This document shows, in pieces, positions 51,317 to 57,794 of a stretch of 57,794 nucleotides of DNA. Origin of the DNA: Myxococcales bacterium (GTDB lineage Bacteria > Myxococcota_A > UBA9160 > UBA4427); assembly GCA_012959805.1 (NCBI GenBank), contig DUCN01000125.1:1-57794 (forward strand), written 5' to 3'. A model generated the notes under the pieces. It ran no database searches. It was given only the letters and a program-made list of their open reading frames with translations, and was not told where the DNA came from. Position numbers and translations under genes: made by a program. Position 1 is the first letter of the stretch; every line of letters starts with the position of its first letter.

Positions 51317-52363
51317 CTACTTAGCAAGGCTGCGGATGAATTCGACTTCGGCATCGTCGTACGGAGTCCCATCTCGCCGATACAGCTCATGATGCCAAGG
51401 CACGGGCTCCCCTTGATCCGGCTTTGCCCACGAATCCCAAGGTAGATGGGTCTGAGTACGACCTTGAACGAATCCCCAACAATAAGCACCCACGCTTTCG
51501 TCGCGCATCCATCCAAGGTGCGTTTCGACGCGGCTCCCCATTCCACGCGCAAGCCATTCCGTACAGAGCAATGGGCGTCGGTATCGGCGCAAGGCTTCGA
51601 CTCTTGAACTCAAATCGGCGAGTTCACCGTAGTGATGAAACGAAATGATGTCAGACTGCTCTACACACAAGCGCTCTATGTCACGAAGCTTCTCGTGCGT
51701 CGACCAGTCACCGAGCCAGATTCCTGCGGTAAGAGGCTGAATCGGATTCACTTCCCGAACCCACTCGAAGGTCTTGATCAGCAATTCATGGGATCGTTCA
51801 CGCTTGTCCATGATTTCAACATCGCGGTAGGCGAAATTCAGGTTGTCAGGCTCGTTGAACAGATCCCATCCATCGATGCGCAAATCGTCGCGGAAGTATC
51901 CGACCACACCTTGGACATACGGCTTCATCTGATCGTGACGCTTCAAATCACCCAAGATTTCGGCTCCCGGACTCTGCACCCAGCGTGAATTGTGGATGCC
52001 CGGCCGTGGCTCAGCCTGTGTCCCCCACTTTGGAAAGGGATCCCATACGCCATCGAAAAGAACCATCAACGTGCCGATGCCGCGACTCGACGTCATGTCG
52101 AGAAAGCGATCCACGCGTGCAAGAAATCCGTCGCGATCATGCCTCCAGACCAAGTCGTGTAGAAAGACACGTAGGCTTGTGAATCCAATGCCCGCCGCGA
52201 GGTCGAGTTCCCGCTCGAGCGTTTCTGGGTCAAAGGTCTCGGCTTGCCAGAACTCGAGCTGATTCGAAGCGGAGCTCGGCGAAAAGTTACAACCATTGCG
52301 CCAGCTTCTGCTGTCCATCCATGAGTGAGCGCGCTCGGCTGGCCAGCGGCTGTCTTGAGTCAT
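51317..52363 (-). CDS. clan GH-A glycoside hydrolase (GH5-like)
   Basis: 348 residues from the ATG at 52363 (GGGGA just upstream; the frame opens 11 codons earlier). The TIM-barrel signatures are FTSLRVFLHDLVW, GWDLFNEPDN with the acid/base Glu of the NEP motif, SFHHYG, and LLCTEWLARG with the nucleophile Glu. There is no signal peptide, so it is probably cytoplasmic, unlike most polysaccharide-degrading GH5 enzymes, and may act on an oligosaccharide or glycoconjugate. It is a single gene. Related bacterial proteins are often labelled cellulase or 1,4-beta-xylanase without proof. Confidence 0.82.
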   Translation of the reverse strand: MTQDSRWPAERAHSWMDSRSWRNGCNFSPSSASNQLEFWQAETFDPETLERELDLAAGIGFTSLRVFLHDLVWRHDRDGFLARVDRFLDMTSSRGIGTLMVLFDGVWDPFPKWGTQAEPRPGIHNSRWVQSPGAEILGDLKRHDQMKPYVQGVVGYFRDDLRIDGWDLFNEPDNLNFAYRDVEIMDKRERSHELLIKTFEWVREVNPIQPLTAGIWLGDWSTHEKLRDIERLCVEQSDIISFHHYGELADLSSRVEALRRYRRPLLCTEWLARGMGSRVETHLGWMRDESVGAYCWGFVQGRTQTHLPWDSWAKPDQGEPVPWHHELYRRDGTPYDDAEVEFIRSLAK

Positions 52364-52804
52364 GCCATCCCCGGCTGAGTTCCTCAGCATGATCAACGGT
52401 TTCGAGCCCCCGTACTGTAGCGCGACCGCCTGCTGGGGGACGTTTCGCTTAAGGATCGAAACGCTGTACGGATCCGAGTCCCCGCCCTATCATCGTAGTG
52501 TGAGACGCATACCTCGCGCTGGTCCCGCTGGCCCATGTCGTAGTAAGTGGCTCTTAGCTTAGGACCTCTGAATGTCCGAATTCTGCTGACGGGAGGGGCT
52601 ACAGATGAGTCGATCGGGATAGTATGGACTTCCGAAGGGATGGCGAAGAGCCGTCCTTGTCCAGAATGTCATGCCGATGTAAACGCCCGTCTATGATCGC
52701 TCAGCGACTCGGGCACAATGTCTGCCTCCGTGTCACCTCGCGCACGATCTCGAACGACGCACCGAAAGAAGGCATCGCATCACCGCGACTCAGCAGTCGA
52801 TGTC
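52364..52804. other. intergenic region between glycosidase and kinase genes
   Basis: About 440 bases with no recognisable coding frame or RNA on either strand. It contains the promoter of the glycosidase gene on its left and the 3' flank of the kinase gene on its right. Confidence 0.5.
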
Positions 52805-55609
52805 TCAGTCGCCATCCAGGACATCGCGGACCTTCTTCGCCAGAGTGTCCGCGGAAAACGGCTTCTGTAGAAAATGAATTTTCTTCGAAATCTCGGGGCT
52901 GAGCCTGATGGGGCTCTCCGAGTACCCCGACATAAAGAGCACCTTCGACTCACGTCGCTTTGCCAATATCGCCGTAGCCATTTCGTCGCCTTCGATCTTG
53001 GGCATGCGCACGTCGGTCAAAATCACTTGGATGGGACCGTCGTAAGCATCTGCAACCGCGATCCCCTCTTCTCCGTCCGCCGCCACGATGACTCGATATC
53101 CCTTTCGATCCAAAATCCGTTCAGTTAGTTGAAGGACCGCCGGATCGTCCTCTACAAGTAAAACTGTCTCCGTGCCGTTTGAATCTATGCTCGTTGGACA
53201 GTCAATTTCGTCCATCGTCGCCGGATCGACCGCCGGAAAATATATCTTCACGCCCGTTCCCATTCCCTTTACGCTATCGATTTGAATATCTCCGCCATGC
53301 GCCTTCACGAGGCCATAGACAGTGGACAGTCCCAAGCCGGTTCCCCGACCGAATAACTTCGTGGTGAAGAACGGGTCAAAGACCTTCGACGCTGTTTCCG
53401 GGTCCATGCCGATGCCTGTATCGCTCACCTCGAGCAAGACATACTGCTCGTCTGTACTCGAATGTCTTGAATGCAATTGGCATTTCTCGGCTTCGCGTGG
53501 GGTCGTCTTGATCGTGAGTGAACCACCATCCGGCATCGCATCGATTGCGTTGACCACCAAGTTCATGACGACTTGCTCGATCTGCCCGGGGTCTGCTTCG
53601 ATCCAACAAGGCTCCGCACTCGAGACGAAGTTGACTTCGACGTGCTCACCTATCAGGCGCCGAAGCATGCTTCTCAGTTCCTCAACCGTCTGATTCAGAT
53701 CGATCGGCCGCAGATCGGTCGGCTGCTTGCGGCTGAAGGCGAGTAGTTGTCTCGTCAACATGGCGGCTCGATTTCCCGCTTGTTCGATCTGTTCCAAGTC
53801 TTCATGCATCGGGTCGAGCGCATCCATGTCTTCTCCCATGAATGAGCAGGCAGACAGTATGACGGTCAATAAATTATTGAAGTCGTGGGCGACGCCGCCC
53901 GCTAAAAGGCCGATGGATTCCATCCTCTGCGCGTGGAGAAATTCCGCCTCTAGTTCGAGCTTTCGAGTGACGTCTCTCTGCACGGCGACATAATGCATCG
54001 TTCCATCCGCATGGTTGCGGATTGGCGAAATACTCATTTCGACACTGAAGAGCTCGCCTCCTTTTTTTCGGTTGACGACGCTGCCATTCCAGCCGTTGCC
54101 CTCGGCGATCGTCTTCCAGAGGTCGTGATAGAACTCTTTGCTCTGTAGCCCGCTCCGAAGAACCCTTGGATTCTGTCCAAGAATTTCGTCGCTCGAATAG
54201 CCAGTGATATTCTCGAACGAGCGATTGACGTACTCAAGCGACCCCGACGCGTCGGTAATCATCACGATGTCTTCGGACTGTTCGACCGCACTGCCCAGCA
54301 GCTCGCGGGCCCGTTCGGCTTGCCTTAATTTGGTCATGTCTATTATGGAAGATACGAATCCCAAATCAGGATTTTCCGGATCAACCTGGGACGTGTGAAT
54401 CGATACTGTTGCGACGGTCCCGTCCTTACGTGGCACACGCGTTTCGACTTTACCAACGCGGCCCTGTGCAATTCTATTCACAATCTCTTGACTGACTCTT
54501 CGATACTCCGCCTCGCTCGACAACAGGTCCTGCGGCGGCCTACCTAACATTTCAGCTTGGGAATAGCCCATAATTTTGCAGAACTGCGGGCTTACAAAAG
54601 TCACCTCTCGACTGTTGTAGACCATGACTGCCATCGGCACATTGTCCAAGAAGCGGCCGAGTTCGGCCCCACTCATCTCCAGCGCCGATTCTACACGTCG
54701 CCGTGCATGAATCTCCGACGAAAGCTTCTGCTTGGCCTCCTTGAGTTGAAGTCGCCGACCGACTTCAACCTGAGCGATTCGTGCGATCAAGGAAGTCATC
54801 AGCGCAAGCGCCACACCCAGAACGAGGAATGAGTTCGCTACATGTGGAAGTGCTCCAGAGATCTGGTTTTCACGAATGAGTTGCGCTTCATAAAGGACGA
54901 GTACCTCCCATGCGCTGACCATCAGCGCAAGAGTCCCGATGCCAACGGCGGCAGAGAACCAGCTGGGCAGAGGCATTCTGATCGAAACGCTTCGCGACCA
55001 TGCGAGGCTTGTTATGCCAATACCGATAAGCATGAATCCGATCGCGGCATGGATCGCCATTCGAGTCCATCCGTCCCCCGCCTGCTCACTCACCACGTAG
55101 ACCGCAATGCCGACAAATCCGACGCTGAAAGCGAGCGAACCGGCAATCGCCCCTATCCCTACGATTTTTTCGGAATCACTCCTCATCGCCAACATTCCCA
55201 ACGCAATCGCGACGAGGACGAATCCGACGGCAGTATCGGGTGCCATCCGACCTGGAAAATGGGTCTCTACAGTCGTGAAGGGCGTCATTGACAATTGGTC
55301 AATTCCGAAATCGGCGCCAGCCAGGTACTCAACCAGCGTAACCAGCCCCACGAGTGATAGAAAAGCGCAGCACGTCAGACCCATTCGCCAACGGCCCAAT
55401 GCGGTCGCGAGCAACCCAAGCCCGCTCACGACAAAGCAGAGTCCAGTGTTGAACTGCATGGAAGAAAACGCAGACAAGATCTGAACTAATTCTGCGTTAT
55501 GCGACCACCATGCAATCAGAACGACGCCTCCAAGCAGGAAGGAGAGCCCAGCGCAGACGGTCGCGGTCGAGTAGGTGAGCCGTATAGCCCTCGAATATCT
55601 ATCGGTCAT
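52805..55609 (-). CDS. hybrid sensor histidine kinase (membrane, PAS-PAS-HisKA-HATPase-receiver)
   Basis: A 934-residue membrane kinase. About eight hydrophobic helices fill residues 15-285 (a MASE-like integral sensor), followed by a short coiled coil and two PAS domains (about 320-440 and 445-565; VPMAVMVYNSREVTFVSPQF and NITGYSSDEILGQNPR). The phospho-His lies in GGVAHDFNNLLT. The ATPase boxes are NLVVNAIDAM, SDTGIGM and GRGTGLGLSTVYG. A C-terminal receiver has its Asp in ILTDVRMPKIEG and Lys in LQKPF. It lies 127 bases downstream of the NtrC-type gene on the same strand, so the two are likely partners. Confidence 0.92.
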   Translation of the reverse strand: MTDRYSRAIRLTYSTATVCAGLSFLLGGVVLIAWWSHNAELVQILSAFSSMQFNTGLCFVVSGLGLLATALGRWRMGLTCCAFLSLVGLVTLVEYLAGADFGIDQLSMTPFTTVETHFPGRMAPDTAVGFVLVAIALGMLAMRSDSEKIVGIGAIAGSLAFSVGFVGIAVYVVSEQAGDGWTRMAIHAAIGFMLIGIGITSLAWSRSVSIRMPLPSWFSAAVGIGTLALMVSAWEVLVLYEAQLIRENQISGALPHVANSFLVLGVALALMTSLIARIAQVEVGRRLQLKEAKQKLSSEIHARRRVESALEMSGAELGRFLDNVPMAVMVYNSREVTFVSPQFCKIMGYSQAEMLGRPPQDLLSSEAEYRRVSQEIVNRIAQGRVGKVETRVPRKDGTVATVSIHTSQVDPENPDLGFVSSIIDMTKLRQAERARELLGSAVEQSEDIVMITDASGSLEYVNRSFENITGYSSDEILGQNPRVLRSGLQSKEFYHDLWKTIAEGNGWNGSVVNRKKGGELFSVEMSISPIRNHADGTMHYVAVQRDVTRKLELEAEFLHAQRMESIGLLAGGVAHDFNNLLTVILSACSFMGEDMDALDPMHEDLEQIEQAGNRAAMLTRQLLAFSRKQPTDLRPIDLNQTVEELRSMLRRLIGEHVEVNFVSSAEPCWIEADPGQIEQVVMNLVVNAIDAMPDGGSLTIKTTPREAEKCQLHSRHSSTDEQYVLLEVSDTGIGMDPETASKVFDPFFTTKLFGRGTGLGLSTVYGLVKAHGGDIQIDSVKGMGTGVKIYFPAVDPATMDEIDCPTSIDSNGTETVLLVEDDPAVLQLTERILDRKGYRVIVAADGEEGIAVADAYDGPIQVILTDVRMPKIEGDEMATAILAKRRESKVLFMSGYSESPIRLSPEISKKIHFLQKPFSADTLAKKVRDVLDGD

Positions 55610-55736
55610 TCGTACGACGCGGCCTCCACCGAGAGAGTGGGCGGAGGATCAGAGAAGGCACCATGACGTTATTGACATTCTCTCAATCCACTTTTCGCGA
55701 TGTCAGAGATGTCAGATGTGATTTCCAGCTCGACGA

Positions 55737-57260
55737 TCAGCCCCATGCTGGTTTTATGCATCCATCAACGGGTTGAACTTCGACTCGCTGCTTTTTCCGA
55801 TTGGTTCGAGGTTGCACCTCGGACATGGAATGACCTGACGGCTCGCGCTCTTCGGCTCCCGAACCGTCCACGCCGTTCGTATCGATGGAGAGCCTTCCGA
55901 TCTTTGTAATCAGGGTCGTGCGGTTGACGTCGATCAATCGAGCGGCCGCTGCCGTGTTACCGTGAGCTCTCGTGAGGGCCTGCTCGATCAAGGATCGCTC
56001 GAAGGACTCGACTGCACTACGAAGAACAAGTCCCTCTTCGGGAAGTGAGACTTCGCCCGGGGAGAAGCGCCGCTTGGAGTGGACGCCCAAGCGCTCTGGC
56101 AGATCGACAATGCCGAGGTGTCCACTACCGCGAAGAACCACCATCTGCTCGAGAACGTTTTCGAGTTCGCGAATGTTCCCTGGCCAATCGTAATCGACTA
56201 GGCGCCCCATGAGCTCCGAGTCGAGCCCCCCGATCTCACACCCGAGGCGTTTGTTGAACCGAGAGAGGAAGGACGCCAATAGATCAGGAATATCGCTTCG
56301 GCGTCTACGAAGCGGAGGAACTTCGATGGGGATGACATTGAGTCGGTAGTAGAGGTCTTCGCGAAACCTCCCTTCAGCGACGGCATCTTCGAGGTCGACG
56401 TTCGTTGCAGCGATGATTCGCACGTCGACCTTGACGGCATGGTTCTCACCAAGTGGCAGCACCTCGCGTTCTTGAATCACGCGCAGAAGCTTCGACTGTG
56501 CCGATAATGGGAGTTCGCCGATCTCGTCCAGGAAAATCGTTCCCCCGTCGGCTGCGAAGAATAGACCCTTCCGGGCCGACATCGCGCCGGTGAAGGCGCC
56601 CCGGCTATGTCCGAAAAGTTCACTTTCGATCAGATTCTCAGGAATCGCCGCGCAGTTCACGACGATGAGCGGATGCTGTCTTCGCTCGCTTCCGGAGTGG
56701 ATTGCATGCGCGACCAGCTCTTTTCCAGTGCCACTCTCTCCCGTCACGAGGACAGACGAGGTCGTTCTCGAGATGTGTCGGATCATCTCGAGCATTCTGA
56801 GTACGGTTGGATGGTTCCCCAGTATCTTCTGGGCATAGTCCGCCCGCCAAAGATCAATCGGCTCGGGGGCCAATGGCATCGAACCGCGCAGAGCGGGCTC
56901 GGTTAGCGCACGCGCCAGCGCGTCCTCGAGTTGTGAAGGGGTGAACGGCTTCATCAGAAAGTCGCTTGCCCCTCTTCGCAGGGCTGTAACGGCATGACCG
57001 ACTCGACCTTCACCTGTGACAATGATCAGACCAGGCCGGTCCGCACGATCTTGCACGGCTTCAATCAGGTTCCAACCTAAACCATCCGGAAGGTTCAAAT
57101 CGAGAAGGACGACATCGATCGCGACGCTGGAGTCGAGGATCTCTAGCGCCTCTGAGCAGCTCGCCGCCTCAAAGACCTTGTATTGATGTTTCCTCAATGT
57201 CCGTCGTATGGTCGATCGGATTAGGGCTTCGTCGTCAACTACAAGAACAGATCGTTCCAT
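55737..57260 (-). CDS. NtrC-family sigma-54-dependent response regulator
   Basis: 507 residues from the ATG at 57260 (a TTG six codons upstream is the alternative). The receiver (RSVLVVDDEA to about 120) has its Asp in VVLLDLNLPDG and Lys in FLMKPF. The AAA+ domain has Walker A GESGTGKE, the sigma-54 contact loop SRGAFTGAMSA, Walker B GGTIFLDEIGEL and RFREDLYYRLNVIP. A Fis-type helix-turn-helix (SLIEQALTRAHGNTAAAARL) follows. About 40 extra, mostly polar residues trail the Fis domain, more than usual, and may reflect a late frameshift. Phosphorylated by a kinase, probably the gene downstream, it would activate sigma-54 promoters. Confidence 0.93.
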   Translation of the reverse strand: MERSVLVVDDEALIRSTIRRTLRKHQYKVFEAASCSEALEILDSSVAIDVVLLDLNLPDGLGWNLIEAVQDRADRPGLIIVTGEGRVGHAVTALRRGASDFLMKPFTPSQLEDALARALTEPALRGSMPLAPEPIDLWRADYAQKILGNHPTVLRMLEMIRHISRTTSSVLVTGESGTGKELVAHAIHSGSERRQHPLIVVNCAAIPENLIESELFGHSRGAFTGAMSARKGLFFAADGGTIFLDEIGELPLSAQSKLLRVIQEREVLPLGENHAVKVDVRIIAATNVDLEDAVAEGRFREDLYYRLNVIPIEVPPLRRRRSDIPDLLASFLSRFNKRLGCEIGGLDSELMGRLVDYDWPGNIRELENVLEQMVVLRGSGHLGIVDLPERLGVHSKRRFSPGEVSLPEEGLVLRSAVESFERSLIEQALTRAHGNTAAAARLIDVNRTTLITKIGRLSIDTNGVDGSGAEEREPSGHSMSEVQPRTNRKKQRVEVQPVDGCIKPAWG

Positions 57261-57794
57261 TTTTTTTGGGGGCTCCAATTGTAAAACTCAGGCTCATAAT
57301 AGCTGCTGGAATTCGCGCACCGCATCGAAAGAATGCCGGATTTCGGTCTCAGAAAAACCCGAGTCCGAATGCGAATAAATGTCTCGCTGTAGAAACGCAA
57401 TCCAAGCCGCATCTTATGCACCGCCTGGAAGCGCTGAGATGAAAAACAAGGACGTGAGCGGCCAGGCCCATTTCCGAGGAGAATGTTCGCGAGGAGCGAA
57501 ATGAAGCGAATCGATGGTCGAGGGTTGGCGCTTAGGTTTCATACTCCGATTTCGATGACTTGGAAATGCGACGGCGGGCGAGTCTGGGGGCAGTGGCTGC
57601 CTCGCCGGAGTGACTCCCTCCGTTCAACCCGGGGCGGGCCAGAGCCTCCGGCAATCCCGGGGCGGTTCAGGGCTCCCCTTGGGTATTTAACATAACGCCC
57701 ATACTCGGACGTTGTCCTGTAGACGCAATGTAGAAATGTCGGGTTTCTCACCATTAGAAATGTCGGTTTCCAGGCCCCACTGTGTCGGGCTTGG
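57261..57794. other. terminal non-coding region with a probable insertion-element end
   Basis: No convincing gene was found in the last 530 bases. TAGAAATGTCGG occurs at 57731-57742 and again at 57755-57766 in the same orientation. TAGAAATGTC-type direct repeats preceded by TG are seen at the ends of IS481-like elements, whose transposase would lie beyond the window. The part from about 57540 to 57720 is GC-rich with inverted-repeat character and is not recognised. Confidence 0.35.

Noticed and set aside
1..57794. Recoding of UGA as tryptophan in this genome
   Set aside because: Several intact genes end or overlap at TGA (for example the ATGA junctions at 5957, 9170 and 45831), and TGA at Trp sites is seen only in genes with other lesions.
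1..57794. CRISPR array or cas genes
   Set aside because: No regularly spaced short repeats and no Cas-like proteins were seen.

Overview
The window reads as chromosomal DNA of a Gram-negative, moderately GC-rich bacterium. It carries an outer-membrane barrel protein, a TonB-dependent receptor, an RND efflux pair, several lipoproteins and an OmpA relic. The mix of a flavin (Baeyer-Villiger type) monooxygenase, many TetR regulators, a DUF3604 protein, PEP/IPTL-type C-terminal sorting tails and an STT3-like oligosaccharyltransferase suggests an uncultured deltaproteobacterial-type lineage (Myxococcota- or Binatota-like). That placement is inference; no rRNA or marker gene is present.

Layout. 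1-4.4 kb: the start of an IS3 transposase, the tail of a PEP-CTERM protein, tRNA-Arg(UCG), an outer-membrane barrel protein, a secernin-type Ntn hydrolase, a small XRE regulator and a decayed sterol-desaturase-family gene. 4.4-15.4 kb: a TetR/flavin-monooxygenase operon, a TetR-HlyD-RND efflux operon, an amidase, a relic in which an HxlR regulator is fused by deletion to a GST tail, and an SDR. 15.6-24.3 kb: a glycan block with a membrane acyltransferase, a GT2-methyltransferase fusion, two multi-pass GT39-like proteins and an STT3-like oligosaccharyltransferase. 24.3-32.2 kb: a histone-H1-like Lys/Ala-rich protein, an OmpA relic, a large secreted subtilase, a lipoprotein gene with an in-frame amber codon, a receiver-XRE fusion and a DUF3604 protein. 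32.3-36.8 kb: a scarred region with 70-bp direct repeats around an FAD monooxygenase, a cut-off sulfotransferase, a bicupin lipoprotein, and a truncated IS30 element lying between an amidase tail and a PAS-domain head. 37.2-46.2 kb: a TonB receptor overlapping a BNR/sialidase-like lipoprotein, a large secreted gluzincin metalloprotease, and an aminotransferase bracketed by a second pair of direct repeats. 46.4-51.2 kb: a divergent, TetR-controlled ring-cleavage cluster (FAH hydrolase, acyl-CoA-dehydrogenase-like flavin monooxygenase, TetR / type I extradiol dioxygenase, SDR). 51.3-57.3 kb: a clan GH-A glycosidase, then a two-component pair (NtrC-type regulator followed by a hybrid PAS kinase). 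The end of the window looks like the start of another insertion element.

Themes. (1) The STT3-like gene and its neighbours could form a pathway that builds a lipid-linked glycan and transfers it to protein or a surface acceptor. (2) The hydroxylase, extradiol dioxygenase and hydrolase have the order of functions expected for meta-cleavage of a phenolic or steroid-like ring. (3) At least nine gene relics, two insertion-element ends, one internal insertion remnant and two pairs of direct repeats show that the spaces between intact operons have been worn down by deletions and insertions.
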